Shown here: positions 15,829 through 25,475 of the stretch, piece by piece
Numbering within the stretch: position 1 is the stretch's first letter
Layout: the number at the start of each line of letters is the position of its first letter
Notes under the pieces: generated by a model
Databases searched by the model: none
The model's input: the letters and a program-made list of their open reading frames with translations, nothing else
What the model was told of the DNA's origin: nothing
DNA from: Aromatoleum toluvorans
GTDB taxonomy: Bacteria; Pseudomonadota; Gammaproteobacteria; Burkholderiales; Rhodocyclaceae
NCBI RefSeq assembly: GCF_012910905.1
Contig: NZ_WTVN01000004.1
Location: 62,001 to 126,000 of the forward strand
Length of the DNA: 64,000 nt
Direction of reading: 5' to 3'
Translations under genes and position numbers: made by a program

Positions 15829-16166
15829 CGCGGCTGTCGCACGAGATTGTGGTGACGCTGGTGCCGAACCGCGGCGCCTTCGTCGGGCGAGTTCCACCTC
15901 GAGATCGCGGAGATGGCCGGGAATGCGATTCTCGCGCGCCAGATGCGCGAGGGCGCTGCTCACCTGCCTCATCATCATCCTGTACGACTCGCCGGCCGGG
16001 CGTGCATGCCCGGACGACGAGCATCGCCGGCTGCTGGAGGCGTTCGTGAAGCGCGACGGGGAGACCGCGGCGGCGCTGATGCTGCACTAGGGATCACGTC
16101 GAGCAGTCGCTCGACATCAGCCTGTCGGCACCGGAAGACGACTATCTGGAGCGGGTCTTCTCCTGA
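15829..16166 (+). pseudogene. GntR/FCD-family regulator remnant
   Basis: Pieces of a GntR regulator occur in different frames. LSHEIVVTLVPNRGAFVG is the end of the winged helix. It is followed by EFHLEIAEMAGNAILARQMR and LLTCLIIILYDSPAGRACPDDEHRRL-type sequence, then DHVEQSLDIS and DDYLERVFS with a stop. The equivalents in the intact neighbour are PNRGAFVAEP, EYHILLAELSGNALTARLM and LTCLIIFLYDAPSVPACRDQEH. About 70 residues between the first two pieces are missing, and at least two frameshifts and an in-frame stop are present. The N-terminal part of the DNA-binding domain is also missing. Confidence 0.75.
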
Positions 16167-16179
16167 GGCCGCAGGGCGC

Positions 16180-16935
16180 TCAGCTGGCCAGCGCGGCTTC
16201 GAGGTCGAGCTCTTCGGGACGCCCGCGCGAAAGATCGAGGCAGGCTTCCACGTGTTCGAGGTGCTCGGTCATCAGGCGGATCGCGGTCGCTTCGTCGCGA
16301 TCGGCCAGCGCCTGGGTGATCTCGGAATGCTCCTGGTCGCGGCAGGCGGGCACCGAAGGGGCGTCGTACAGGAAGATGATCAGGCAGGTGAGCGACGCCA
16401 GTTCGTGCATCAGGCGCGCGGTCAGCGCGTTGCCGGAGAGTTCCGCGAGCAGGATGTGGTATTCGCCGGAGAGGCGGATGATCGCGCGGCGATCCCGCGC
16501 GGCGCGGGCGGCTTCCTCGGCTTCGACGTGGGCGCGTAGGCGCGCGATGATCGCCGGGTCCTTCTTCGCGATGATGCGTCGCACGACGAGGGCTTCGAGG
16601 GGGCGGCGCACCTCGAAAACCTCGCGTGCGTCCTCCACGGTGGGCTCGGCGACAAAGGCGCCGCGGTTGGGGTGCAGCACTACCACGCGCTCGAGCGCGA
16701 GCCGCGCGAGCACCTGGCGCACGCGCGCGCGGCTCGCGCCGAAGATATTCGCCAGCTTGTCCTCGCCGAGCTTGGTGCCCGGCGGCAGCCGGTGTTCCAT
16801 GATCGACGTGATGATCCGCTCGTAGATTTCCAGGTCCGACGCGCCGCCTTCGCCATCGTTGGCCGGCCGCTCGTCCTGCAAGGGGGCCGGCGACGATGCG
16901 CGGACGCTGCGCCGTTTGACCGTCTTCGTCTGCAT
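16180..16935 (-). CDS. GntR-family (FCD) transcriptional regulator
   Basis: A 251-residue regulator with an N-terminal GntR winged helix (IYERIITSIMEHRLPPGTKL and IFGASRARVRQVLARL). This is followed by an all-helical FCD effector domain (REVFEVRRPLEALVVRRI, then the His/Asp metal-ligand pattern through AELSGNALTARLMHEL and ATAIRLMTEHLEHVE). I chose the start at MQTKTVKRR, since the longer frame lacks family similarity. It is divergent from the FMN-dependent hydroxyacid oxidase, the usual partner of LldR/GlcC-type FCD regulators, and probably represses that gene in response to a hydroxyacid. A degraded paralogue lies beside it, converging on its 3' end. Confidence 0.85.
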   Translation of the reverse strand: MQTKTVKRRSVRASSPAPLQDERPANDGEGGASDLEIYERIITSIMEHRLPPGTKLGEDKLANIFGASRARVRQVLARLALERVVVLHPNRGAFVAEPTVEDAREVFEVRRPLEALVVRRIIAKKDPAIIARLRAHVEAEEAARAARDRRAIIRLSGEYHILLAELSGNALTARLMHELASLTCLIIFLYDAPSVPACRDQEHSEITQALADRDEATAIRLMTEHLEHVEACLDLSRGRPEELDLEAALAS

Positions 16936-17388
16936 CCTGTCGATCTGCACCAGAGGGCGCCCGCAAGGCCGGGCCGGAACCTGAATTTTACGATTCGCGC
17001 CGACGCAGCCGCAAGAAAGGGGTGCGACGTGTCGGCATTTGCCATGCGTCGTTGCGCGAGCGAGATGCCATCGCCGGACTGCGCAAGGCGGCCGGACTGT
17101 CCCGCATGGGAATTTCGGGCGATGGGCGGGTTCTTGCATGTCGAAAAATACAGATAAATTGTCAACAAAATTGATGTTTATATTGGACGGATGGGGTCCC
17201 CGCGAGAGCGGCGTTCAAGCCCGTCGGCCAGGCGGCGCGAGGGCTGCCGGCACGCCCGAAGAGCGAGCGCAAGCTGATGCGGGAAGGCTAGGGCACACGC
17301 AGGCGGTCCGTATCATGATGGACGGCTAGCAAGCGAAGTCCGCCTCCGGTATCGTGGGGCGGTTTTTTTGCTTGGGGCCGGGCGCCCG
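16936..17388. other. GntR/oxidase divergent control region
   Basis: About 450 bp with no convincing gene. It includes an AT-rich patch (17145-17185) with TTGTCAACAA (17159-17168), a near-palindrome of the TTGTnnACAA type bound by FCD regulators, next to TATATT (17179-17184). A 170-nt GC-rich stretch follows and ends at an intrinsic terminator just before the oxidase gene. Confidence 0.45.
17340..17369 (+). terminator. Terminator or attenuator before the oxidase gene
   Basis: CCGCCTC (17340-17346) pairs with GGGGCGG (17356-17362), with one T-G pair, and is followed by seven T residues (17363-17369). It ends only 20 bp before the oxidase start codon on the same strand, so upstream transcripts must be stopped or conditionally read through here. 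Confidence 0.65.
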
Positions 17389-18567
17389 ATGCCGATGCGC
17401 AAACTCTACCGGGGCCGCGATCCGCGTCGCGCCCACAACATTGCCGAACTGCGCGCGATGGCCGCCGCGCGCATCCCCAACTTCTGCTTCGAATACCTCG
17501 AAGGCGGCGCCGACGACGAGGTGACGCTGCGGCAGAACCGCGCGAGCCTCGACGCGATCACTTTCCAGCCGCGCACGCTGGTCGACGTCTCCGAACGCGA
17601 CCTCGGCTGCGAGCTGTTCGGCGAGCGCATCGCGATGCCGGCGATCATCGCGCCGACCGGCTTCAACGGCCTGCTGTCGCACGAGGGCGACCTGATGCTG
17701 GCCGAGGCCGCGCGCGAGGCCGGCATCCCGATGTGCCAGAGCATGGTGTCGACGGTGTCGCTGGAGCGTATCGTCGCGACCGGCGTGCGCCACTGGATGC
17801 AGATCTATCCGTTCAAGGACCGCGAGAACCTCGCCGGCGTCGTGAAGCGGGCGGAGGAGGCGGGCTCCGAGGCGATCGTGCTGACGACCGACGTGGCAGC
17901 CTTCGGCAACCGCGAATGGGACCGGCGCAACTACCGCGCGCCGATGAAGCTCAATCTCGACAACACCTTCGATGTCGCGACGCGCTGGCGCTGGCTCTTC
18001 GACGTGCTGATCCCGCACGGCATGCCGCGCTTCCGCAACCTGGGCGACTTCCTGCCGCCCGGGCAGGACAGCGCGCGCAACGCCGCGACCTTCCTGGCGA
18101 GCCAGATGGACCCGTCGCTGAACTGGGACGACGTCGCGTGGCTGCGCGACCTGTGGCCGCGCAAGCTGATCGTGAAGGGCATCCTGCGCCCGGACGACGC
18201 GGAGCGCGCGAAGCTGCTCGGTGTGGACGGACTGGTCATCACCAACCACGGCGGCCGGCAGCTCGACACCTGCGTCGCGCCGATCGACGTGTTGCCGGAG
18301 ATCCGTGCGGCGGTGGGGCCGGACATGACGCTGATCATTGACAGCGGCCTGCGCCGCGGCAGCGACTTCGTGAAGGCGCGCGTGCTCGGCGCGGACGCGG
18401 CGATGTCCGGGCGCGCGACGCTGTACGGCCTCGCGGCGGCCGGCAAGCCCGGCGTCGCGCGGGCGCTGGAGATCCTGCGCTCCGAGATCGACCGGACGCT
18501 CGCGCTCCTCGGCTGCCCGCTGCTGACACAGCTCGGGGCGGACTGCGTGCGCCAGCCGCCGCGCTGA
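17389..18567 (+). CDS. FMN-dependent alpha-hydroxyacid oxidase/dehydrogenase (LldD family)
   Basis: A 392-residue TIM-barrel flavoprotein of the L-lactate dehydrogenase/glycolate oxidase/mandelate dehydrogenase family. Visible signatures are NFCFEYLEGGADDE near the N-terminus, MPAIIAPTGFNGLLSHEGD, QIYPFKDRE, the Lys in LIVKGILRPDDAE, and the active-site ITNHGGRQLD with catalytic His and Arg. It oxidises a 2-hydroxyacid to the 2-oxoacid, usually passing electrons to the respiratory chain. Divergence from an FCD-type GntR regulator is typical for lactate or glycolate use. Two ATGs lie six bases apart, and a TTG start seven codons earlier falls inside the terminator T-tract, so I prefer the first ATG. 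The specific hydroxyacid is unknown. Confidence 0.85.
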   Translation: MPMRKLYRGRDPRRAHNIAELRAMAAARIPNFCFEYLEGGADDEVTLRQNRASLDAITFQPRTLVDVSERDLGCELFGERIAMPAIIAPTGFNGLLSHEGDLMLAEAAREAGIPMCQSMVSTVSLERIVATGVRHWMQIYPFKDRENLAGVVKRAEEAGSEAIVLTTDVAAFGNREWDRRNYRAPMKLNLDNTFDVATRWRWLFDVLIPHGMPRFRNLGDFLPPGQDSARNAATFLASQMDPSLNWDDVAWLRDLWPRKLIVKGILRPDDAERAKLLGVDGLVITNHGGRQLDTCVAPIDVLPEIRAAVGPDMTLIIDSGLRRGSDFVKARVLGADAAMSGRATLYGLAAAGKPGVARALEILRSEIDRTLALLGCPLLTQLGADCVRQPPR

Positions 18568-18758
18568 CGGAATGTACGCAGGGGCGCACGCGGCGCCCCG
18601 CAACTTATTGGCGTCGCGCGCGCGCCGAGCGCTTACACTCTCGCCCTCAGCGGACTTTTCCGGCGCCTGCCGTGACCTTCGTACCCCCGCCGTGCCGCGG
18701 CCGTTGCGCGATGTGCCCCCTCCGATCCATTTTTCCCGCCGCTTCTGAAAGGTATTCG

Positions 18759-19250
18759 ATGCACCCGCTTCACGATATTGACGCACTCCTGTTGCTCGCC
18801 CTGGCGCTCGCTTCGAAGCGGCGCCCGGCCGAGCTTGTCGAGGCCATCGCGGCAGTCGATCTGCTGCACGGGGCCATCCCGCCGGAGGCAAAGCTGGCCG
18901 ACTCGTTCCAGCGCCTGTCGGCGAACGGCCTCATCTGCGCGGAGGAGGGGCGCTTCTCGCTGAATGCGGCGTCGCAGGCGATCGTCACCGGCTTGCCGAA
19001 GAAGGCGGATACGGCCGAGCGCATCTTCGAAGTCCGGCAGCGGCTCGGCGCGCATGTCGCGCAGGGCGAGCAGGCCGCGGCCGTGCCGACGGTCGAGCAG
19101 CTGAACGCCGCAATCCTTGCACACCGCGCGTCGGGGCAAGGGGCGGGCAAGAACCTGCTGATGCCCAAGCCCAAGACCGCTGACACCGAAAAGAAGCGCG
19201 CGGGACATTGGCGCAAGCCCGCCGGCGCCGCGCGTCGGCGCAAGGGCTGA
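18759..19250 (+). CDS. Conserved hypothetical protein
   Basis: A 163-residue soluble protein of no family I recognise. The N-terminal half (LHDIDALLLLALALASKRRPAE through LADSFQRLSANGLICAEEGRFSL) has the helix pattern of a winged-helix-like domain. The C-terminus is lysine/arginine-rich (PKTADTEKKRAGHWRKPAG), suggesting nucleic-acid contact. AAAGG precedes the ATG chosen; longer in-frame starts carry an unlikely proline- and cysteine-rich leader. It ends 14 bp before dbpA on the same strand and may be co-transcribed with it, so an RNA-linked role is possible (inference). Confidence 0.65.
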   Translation: MHPLHDIDALLLLALALASKRRPAELVEAIAAVDLLHGAIPPEAKLADSFQRLSANGLICAEEGRFSLNAASQAIVTGLPKKADTAERIFEVRQRLGAHVAQGEQAAAVPTVEQLNAAILAHRASGQGAGKNLLMPKPKTADTEKKRAGHWRKPAGAARRRKG

Positions 19251-19264
19251 GGCGGACGGTGAGC

Positions 19265-20686
19265 ATGAGCGAATCGATCCCGCCGCAGGCGGAGCCGACC
19301 CCGGCCGGGCGGCCGTTCGGCGAGCTGCCGTTGTCGCCCGCGCTGCTGGCGACGCTGGAGCAGCTCGAATACCGGACGATGACGCCGATCCAGGCCGCCA
19401 GCCTGCCGTTGACGCTCGCCGGTCACGACCTGATCGCACAGGCGAAGACCGGCAGCGGCAAGACCGCGGCCTTCGCGCTGACGCTGCTCACCAACCTGAA
19501 TCCGCGCCGCTTCGCGGTGCAGGCGATGGTGCTGTGCCCGACGCGCGAGCTGGCGGACCAGGTGACGCAGGAGATCCGCCGCTTGGCGCGATCGGCCGAC
19601 AACATCAAGATCCTGTCGCTGTGCGGCGGCACGACGATGCGTCCGCAGCGCGCGAGCCTGGAGCACGGCGCGCATATCGTCGTCGGTACGCCGGGTCGCA
19701 TCATGGACCACCTCGACCGCGGCAGCCTCAGGCTGGATGCGCTCAACACGCTGGTGCTCGACGAAGCCGACCGGATGCTCGACATGGGCTTTTTCGACGA
19801 CATCGCGTTCGTTGCCAGCCGGTGCCCGGTGCGGCGCCAGACCTTGCTATTCTCGGCGACCTATCCCGAGGGGATCGAGAGGCTCGCGCAGCAGTTCCTG
19901 CGCAACCCGCAGCAAGTGAAGCTGACCGGGCAGCACGAGGGCAGCAAGATCCGCCAGCGCTTCTACGAGATCAAGCATGAGGAGCGCCTGCAGGCCGTGG
20001 GCGCGCTGCTCACGCACTACCGCCCGGTCAGCACGCTGGCGTTCTGCAACACCAAGCAGCAGTGCCGGGAACTGGTCGAGGTGCTGCACAAGCAGGGCTT
20101 CCATGCGCTGACGCTGCACGGCGATCTCGAACAACGCGAGCGCGACCAGGTGCTGATCCAGTTCGCCAATCGCAGCTGTTCGGTGCTGGTCGCCACCGAC
20201 GTGGCAGCGCGCGGCCTCGACATCTCGCAACTCGAAGCGGTCATCAATGTCGACGTCACGCCCGATCCCGAAGTCCACGTCCACCGCATCGGCCGCACCG
20301 GCCGTGCCGACGAGGACGGCTGGGCGCTGACGCTATGCAGCCCGGCCGACAAGCGCCGCGTGGCGACCATCGCGCAGGTGACGGGCAGCGAGCCGGAGTG
20401 GCATGGCCTGGGATCGCTGCAGGGCGGCGACGAATCGCCGCTGGTGCCGCCGATGGTGACGCTGCAGATCCTCGGCGGGCGCAAGGACAAGATCCGGCCC
20501 GGTGACGTGCTCGGCGCGCTCACCGGGGAGGCGGGCTTCACGCGCGAGCAGGTCGGCAAGATCACCGTGACCGACCAGACGACTTACGTTGCGGTCGTGC
20601 GCGAGATTGCGGGCGACGCCGTGCGCAGGCTGTCCGCGGGCCGGCTCAAGGGCAAACCGGTGAAGGTGCGCGCGCTCGCCGGCTGA
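19265..20686 (+). CDS. dbpA: DEAD-box ATP-dependent RNA helicase DbpA
   Basis: A 473-residue DEAD-box helicase. Motifs in order are TPIQAASLPL (Q motif), AQAKTGSGKT (Walker A), PTRELADQV, VLDEADRMLDMGF (DEAD), SAT, ATDVAARGLDI and HRIGRTGRA. The last 75 or so residues (VTLQILGGRKDKIRPGDVLGAL onward) are the DbpA RNA-binding domain, which targets 23S rRNA hairpin 92 in large ribosomal subunit assembly. The ATG 57 bp inside the longest frame fits the family's N-terminus. Confidence 0.92.
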   Translation: MSESIPPQAEPTPAGRPFGELPLSPALLATLEQLEYRTMTPIQAASLPLTLAGHDLIAQAKTGSGKTAAFALTLLTNLNPRRFAVQAMVLCPTRELADQVTQEIRRLARSADNIKILSLCGGTTMRPQRASLEHGAHIVVGTPGRIMDHLDRGSLRLDALNTLVLDEADRMLDMGFFDDIAFVASRCPVRRQTLLFSATYPEGIERLAQQFLRNPQQVKLTGQHEGSKIRQRFYEIKHEERLQAVGALLTHYRPVSTLAFCNTKQQCRELVEVLHKQGFHALTLHGDLEQRERDQVLIQFANRSCSVLVATDVAARGLDISQLEAVINVDVTPDPEVHVHRIGRTGRADEDGWALTLCSPADKRRVATIAQVTGSEPEWHGLGSLQGGDESPLVPPMVTLQILGGRKDKIRPGDVLGALTGEAGFTREQVGKITVTDQTTYVAVVREIAGDAVRRLSAGRLKGKPVKVRALAG

Positions 20687-20695
20687 ATCGCCGCA

Positions 20696-21238
20696 TCACG
20701 GCTTCGGCGTATCGGCCGCCGCGCGCCACAGCGGCCGGCCCGTGGTGTCCAGATGGCACAGGTAGGCGCGCAGGTCGAATTCCAGCTGGTGGTAGTCGGG
20801 CTCCATGTGCCGGCACAGCTGGTAGAAGGCCTTGTCGTGCTCGCGCTCGCGGATGTGGGCCAGTTCGTGCACGACGATCATGCGCAGGAACTCCGGCGGC
20901 ATGTCGCGGAACACGGCCGCGACGCGGATTTCGCACTTTGCCTTGAGCTTGCCGCCCTGTACGCGTGATACGCGCGTATGCGTGCCCAGCGCGTGCTGGA
21001 TTACGTGCAGCTTGCTGTCGTACGCCACCTTGCTGAGTTGCCCGGCATTGCGCAGGAATTCGTCCTTGAGCGCCTGCACGTAGTCGTAGAGCGCCCGGTC
21101 GCTGCGCACCGCATGTGTCTGCGGATATTTCTTCAGCAGCAGGTCGCCGAGCCGGTCCTCCTCGATCAGCTTGCGCACCTGGGCGGCGAGATCGGGCGGG
21201 TAGCCCGCGAGATAATCGGGTGCGGTTCGGGGATGCAT
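20696..21238 (-). CDS. YgjP-type zinc metallopeptidase (DUF45 family)
   Basis: A 180-residue protein with the zinc-peptidase motif [19 protein letters not shown] near residue 120: the HExxH pair plus a downstream histidine in the YgjP/SprT-like arrangement. The segment before it ([24 protein letters not shown]) is the usual strand-helix lead-in. The family role is poorly defined. The longer upstream frame is unsupported, and the start MHPRTAP gives the expected length. It converges with dbpA with a 9-bp gap. Confidence 0.8.
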   Translation of the reverse strand: MHPRTAPDYLAGYPPDLAAQVRKLIEEDRLGDLLLKKYPQTHAVRSDRALYDYVQALKDEFLRNAGQLSKVAYDSKLHVIQHALGTHTRVSRVQGGKLKAKCEIRVAAVFRDMPPEFLRMIVVHELAHIREREHDKAFYQLCRHMEPDYHQLEFDLRAYLCHLDTTGRPLWRAAADTPKP

Positions 21239-21518
21239 GCGTGTCGACGGGGTGCGAAGGCGCAATTGTACCGTCGGGGTTGCCGGGACCTTCACGCCGT
21301 GCAACGCGCGCAGGATCGTGTTGCGCAACCCGCCCGACAAGAATGTTTCGCTTCGCCACAATTCCGCGACAACGAAACGCCGCGATGCATGTATGCTTGC
21401 GCCCTCGACGCGGGATGCGGATTGCCTAGGCGTCCGGCCGGGAAAAGCGGCGCATGGAGCCGTTCGACACCGGGTGCAGTCATACTGTGCATGTGCTCCG
21501 CGGATTCGAAGCCTGACC

Positions 21519-23156
21519 ATGACCTCATTGACGAATTCCTCAGCCTGGCGCGCACTCGCCGCCCACCGTGACGAACTCGGCGAGCGGCATCTGCGCGAAC
21601 TCTTCGCGGCGGACAGTGGCCGCTTCGATCGGTTCTCGCTGCGTGCCGCGGGCCTCTTCCTCGACTACTCGAAGAACCGCATCGTGCCGCGCACGCTGGA
21701 GCTGCTCGCCGCGCTCGCGCGCGACCGCGGGCTGGAAGCCGAGCGCGCGGCGATGTTCGCAGGGCGCCGCATCAACACCACCGAAGGCCGCGCCGTGCTG
21801 CACGTCGCGCTGCGCAACCGCGGCGACGCGCCGGTCGAGCTCGACGGCAAGGACGTGATGCCGGACGTGCGCGAGGTGCTCGGCCGCGTGGGCCGCTTCG
21901 CCGACGCGGTGCGCAGCGGCGAGTGGCGCGGCTACACACGCGAAACGATCACCGACGTCGTCAACATCGGCATCGGCGGCTCCGACCTCGGCCCGGCGAT
22001 GGCTTGCCAGGCGCTCGCCGCCTGCGGGCACGAACGCCTGACGATGCACTTCGTGTCGAACATCGACGGCGACCACCTCGCCGGCGTCCTGGCGAAGCTC
22101 GATCCGGCGCGCACGCTGTTCATCATCGCGTCGAAGACCTTCACGACGATCGAGACGATGACCAACGCCGCGAGCGCGCGTGCGTGGTTCCTCGCCAACG
22201 GCGGCAGCGAGGCGGCGATTCCGCAGCACTTCGTCGCGGTGTCGACGAACGCCGAGCGCGTCGCCGCCTTCGGCATCGATCTCGCGAACATGTTCGGCTT
22301 CTGGGACTGGGTCGGCGGGCGCTACTCGATGTGGTCGGCGGTCGGCCTGCCGATTGCCCTCTACGTCGGGCGCGACAACTTCGAAGCGCTCCTCGACGGC
22401 GCGCACGCGATGGACCGCCACTTCGCCGAGGCGCCGCTGGAAGCCAACATGCCGGTCATCCTCGGCCTGCTGGGCGTGTGGTATCGCGCCTTCTTCGGTT
22501 CGACGAGCGTCTCGATCGCGCCCTATGCACAGGCTCTCGCACGCCTGCCGGCCTACCTGCAGCAGCTCGAGATGGAGAGCAACGGCAAGTCGGTGACGCG
22601 CGACGGCGCGCCGGTCGACACCGCGACCTGTCCGGTGATCTGGGGCGAACCCGGCACCAACGGCCAGCATGCCTTCTTCCAGCTGCTGCACCAGGGCACG
22701 GACCTGATTCCGGTCGATTTCATCGCGCCGCTCAAGCCGAGCCACGACCTGGCCGAGCACCACCGCCTGCTGCTAGCGAACTGCATCGCGCAGAGCAAGG
22801 CGCTGATGGTCGGCAAGACGGCCGACGAGGTGCGCGCCGAACTCGCTGCCGGTGGCCTGACCGGCGACGCCCTCGAAGCGCTGGTCCCGCACCGCGTCTT
22901 CCCCGGCAACCGCCCGAGCAACACGCTGCTGCTGCCGGACCTCTCGCCGCGCGCGCTGGGCGCGCTGATCGCGCTCTACGAGCACAAGGTCTTCGTGCAG
23001 AGCGTGATCTGGGGCGTCAACGCCTTCGACCAGTGGGGCGTGGAGCTGGGCAAGCAGATCGCCACGCGCATCGCGGGCGAACTGGGCGGCGGTGCGGCCG
23101 GCGAGCACGATGCATCGACGAAAGGGCTGATCGCCGCCGTGCGCGCGGCGCACTGA
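21519..23156 (+). CDS. pgi: Glucose-6-phosphate isomerase
   Basis: A 545-residue enzyme interconverting glucose 6-phosphate and fructose 6-phosphate in glycolysis and gluconeogenesis. Family signatures are [20 protein letters not shown] (phosphate site), [13 protein letters not shown], the catalytic glutamate in [30 protein letters not shown], and a C-terminal [22 protein letters not shown] with the active-site Lys. The length matches bacterial Pgi. The start ATG begins [11 protein letters not shown] glucokinase gene lies elsewhere in the window (40.6 kb). Confidence 0.96.
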   Translation: MTSLTNSSAWRALAAHRDELGERHLRELFAADSGRFDRFSLRAAGLFLDYSKNRIVPRTLELLAALARDRGLEAERAAMFAGRRINTTEGRAVLHVALRNRGDAPVELDGKDVMPDVREVLGRVGRFADAVRSGEWRGYTRETITDVVNIGIGGSDLGPAMACQALAACGHERLTMHFVSNIDGDHLAGVLAKLDPARTLFIIASKTFTTIETMTNAASARAWFLANGGSEAAIPQHFVAVSTNAERVAAFGIDLANMFGFWDWVGGRYSMWSAVGLPIALYVGRDNFEALLDGAHAMDRHFAEAPLEANMPVILGLLGVWYRAFFGSTSVSIAPYAQALARLPAYLQQLEMESNGKSVTRDGAPVDTATCPVIWGEPGTNGQHAFFQLLHQGTDLIPVDFIAPLKPSHDLAEHHRLLLANCIAQSKALMVGKTADEVRAELAAGGLTGDALEALVPHRVFPGNRPSNTLLLPDLSPRALGALIALYEHKVFVQSVIWGVNAFDQWGVELGKQIATRIAGELGGGAAGEHDASTKGLIAAVRAAH

Positions 23157-23191
23157 CGCTGCGCCTGCCGTCCGCCCGCAGGCGGGATCGT

Positions 23192-24187
23192 TCAGCGCGG
23201 CGCGGCGATCGCTTGACCGTGGAGAAAGTCCACCGCGTCGGCGAAAGCCTGAAGCATCCCGGGTGAAAAGGGATTGTGCCCGGCGTCGGGGACGATGCGC
23301 AGGCGGCTGCCCGGCACCGCGCGATGCAGGCGTTCCGCATTCCCGACGCGACAGACGCGATCCTGCTCGCCATGCAGGATCGCAACCGGAAGGGTGCCGA
23401 GCCGCGCGGCCAGTTCGAGCAGGCGGGTCTCTCCGAGGAAGCACTCGCGCCGCAGGTAATGGGCCTGCACGCGGTACTTGGCGAGCAGGGCGTCGCGCTC
23501 GCCGGCATCGGCCCATTCCGGCGCGGGCGCGGCCGATCCGTCCGAGAGGGTCGCCTCCCATTGCACCCAGCGGCGTACCGCTTCGATGGCGATCGTGATG
23601 TCGTCGCCGAGCACGGCATCGAACAGCCGATCGGGCAGTGCGCGCTCCCGGTCGCCGGGCGCGGCCTCGTCGAGCAGGCGCCAGCTTTCCGGGAACAACT
23701 CGCCGGCCGAGACGAAGAACCATTCCAGGTCGGCACGGCCGGTCAGGAAAACCCCGCGCAGGATCGCGCCCAGGCAGGCGTCGCGATGCTGCGCAGCGTA
23801 GGCGATGGCGAGCGCCGCGCCCCACGAGCCGCCGACGACCAGCCAGCGCTCGATACCCAGATGCAGCCGCAGCCGCTCGATGTCGGCGACGAGGTCCGCC
23901 GTCGTGTTGTGCGCGCATTCGCCGCGCGGCGTGCTGCGCCCGCAGCCGCGCTGGTCGAAGAGCACGATGCGGAAGCGCTCAGGATCGAACAGCTGCCGCA
24001 TGCGCGGCGAGCAGCCGCTGCCCGGTCCGCCATGCAGGATCAACACCGGCAGGCCTTGCGGATTGCCGCATTGCTCGTGATGGAGCGCATGGCCGTCACC
24101 GGCCGCGAGCCAGCCGGATTGCCACGGCTCGATCGGCGGAAATGGCAGGGGTGACGCAGGATCGGGGCGCGGATCGGTCGCTTGCAT
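23192..24187 (-). CDS. pip: Proline iminopeptidase
   Basis: A 331-residue alpha/beta hydrolase of peptidase family S33 that removes N-terminal proline from peptides. The oxyanion segment LHGGPGSGCSP, the strand FDQRGCGRSTP and the nucleophile Ser121 in VVGGSWGAALA are present. The acid in LHGEQDRVCRVGN and His in PDAGHNPFSPG complete the triad. These blocks are nearly diagnostic for Pip. It converges with pgi and is divergent from the PQQ operon. Confidence 0.93.
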   Translation of the reverse strand: MQATDPRPDPASPLPFPPIEPWQSGWLAAGDGHALHHEQCGNPQGLPVLILHGGPGSGCSPRMRQLFDPERFRIVLFDQRGCGRSTPRGECAHNTTADLVADIERLRLHLGIERWLVVGGSWGAALAIAYAAQHRDACLGAILRGVFLTGRADLEWFFVSAGELFPESWRLLDEAAPGDRERALPDRLFDAVLGDDITIAIEAVRRWVQWEATLSDGSAAPAPEWADAGERDALLAKYRVQAHYLRRECFLGETRLLELAARLGTLPVAILHGEQDRVCRVGNAERLHRAVPGSRLRIVPDAGHNPFSPGMLQAFADAVDFLHGQAIAAPR

Positions 24188-24387
24188 GCGCGCGATCCTA
24201 GCGCAATCCCGCGCGCCGGCGAGGTTTCGGAGCCATGCGCCGCGAGGCGTGCGCGCATCTCATGAAAATCACTAGGTGAACTTCCCCAATTTTCCGATGT
24301 GCGATCGGGCGCTGCGGCGCATCCTGTGATCCGGCCGGGCAGTGATGCCGCGGCCAGACCCCGACACACTACTCAGGAGACACGTTC

Positions 24388-24462
24388 ATGAAATGGGAAA
24401 CCCCTTCGGCTTGCGATTTCCGCTTCGGCTTCGAAATCACGATGTACATCGCGACGCGCTGA
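24388..24462 (+). CDS. pqqA: PQQ precursor peptide PqqA
   Basis: A 24-codon gene encoding MKWETPSACDFRFGFEITMY followed by IATR. The conserved Glu16 and Tyr20 (E-x3-Y) are the two residues whose side chains are cross-linked by PqqE and become the PQQ skeleton. AGGAG precedes the ATG at a good distance. It lies 57 bp upstream of pqqB and is first in the operon. The 200 bp between it and pip holds the operon promoter, where I see no clear operator. Confidence 0.95.
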   Translation: MKWETPSACDFRFGFEITMYIATR

Positions 24463-24519
24463 GCGTCCGGCCGCGGCCTGCCCAGGCGGGCCGTGGCGTC
24501 TTGAGAGGAGGCGAGGGCA

Positions 24520-25434
24520 GTGAAGATCCGGGTGCTCGGTTCGGGGGCGGGGGGCGGATTCCCGCAATGGAACTGCAACTGCCGCAATTGCGACGGCCTG
24601 CGGCGCGGGACGGTGCGCGCGCATGCCCGTACGCAGTCGTCCATCGCGGTGAGCGGTGACGACGAGAACTGGGTGCTGTTCAACGCCTCGCCCGACGTGC
24701 TGCAGCAGATCCGCGCGTTTCCCGCGCTGCAGCCGGCCCGCGCGCTGCGCGACACGGCGATCCGCGCGATCGTGCTGATCGATGCGCAGATCGACCACAC
24801 GACGGGCCTGCTGATGCTGCGCGAGCACCGCTCCCCGCATCAGCTCTGGTGCACGGCCGAGGTGCGCGAGGACCTGTCGGCCGGCAATCCGCTCTTCGGC
24901 GTGCTCGGCCATTACTGCGGCATCGACTGGCACGCGCTGCCGCTCGCCGGACGCTTCGACATCGCCGGGGCGCCGGGCGTGGCGTTCGAGGCGCTGCCGC
25001 TCACGAGCAACGCCCCGCCGTATTCGCCGCATCGCGACCAGCCGCGCCCGGGTGACAACATCGGCGTGACGCTGGTCGACGCGAAGAGCGGCCGCCGCGT
25101 GTTCTACGCGCCGGGCCTCGGCGAGATGGAGGAGCATGTGTGGGCGGCGATGCAGGCGGCCGATTGCGTGCTGGTCGACGGCACCTTGTGGACCGACGAC
25201 GAGATGATCCGCCTCGGCGCCTCGACGAAGACCTCGCGCGCGATGGGTCACCTGCCGCAGTCCGGCCCCGGCGGCATGCTCGAATGGCTCGATCGCCTGC
25301 CCGCCGGCACCCGCAAGGTGCTGATCCACATCAACAACACGAACCCGATCCTCGACGAGGACAGTGCCGAGCGCGCGCAGCTTGCGGCGCACGGCATCGA
25401 GGTGGCGTACGACGGCATGGAGCTGTCGTTGTGA
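24520..25434 (+). CDS. pqqB: PQQ biosynthesis protein PqqB
   Basis: A 304-residue metallo-beta-lactamase-fold protein. The N-terminal [20 protein letters not shown] and the motif [18 protein letters not shown] are characteristic of PqqB, as are [10 protein letters not shown] and [11 protein letters not shown]. It is an iron-dependent oxygenase acting on the tyrosine-derived intermediate, after PqqE/PqqF steps and before PqqC (family knowledge). A GTG start is used with a strong upstream GAGAGGAGGCGAGG-type ribosome site. Confidence 0.94.
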   Translation: MKIRVLGSGAGGGFPQWNCNCRNCDGLRRGTVRAHARTQSSIAVSGDDENWVLFNASPDVLQQIRAFPALQPARALRDTAIRAIVLIDAQIDHTTGLLMLREHRSPHQLWCTAEVREDLSAGNPLFGVLGHYCGIDWHALPLAGRFDIAGAPGVAFEALPLTSNAPPYSPHRDQPRPGDNIGVTLVDAKSGRRVFYAPGLGEMEEHVWAAMQAADCVLVDGTLWTDDEMIRLGASTKTSRAMGHLPQSGPGGMLEWLDRLPAGTRKVLIHINNTNPILDEDSAERAQLAAHGIEVAYDGMELSL

Positions 25435-25475
25435 GCGCCGTCCCGGATCGAACGCATATGGAAGGAGAGAGTGAG

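Noticed and set aside
17168-17339. Known riboswitch class in the oxidase leader
   Set aside because: I could not match the region to the conserved core of a riboswitch I know. Only the terminator and operator-like palindrome are supported.
23162-23184. CGCCTGC/GCAGGCG hairpin between pgi and pip as an intrinsic terminator
   Set aside because: The stem is real but short, the loop is GC-rich and no T-tract follows on either strand.
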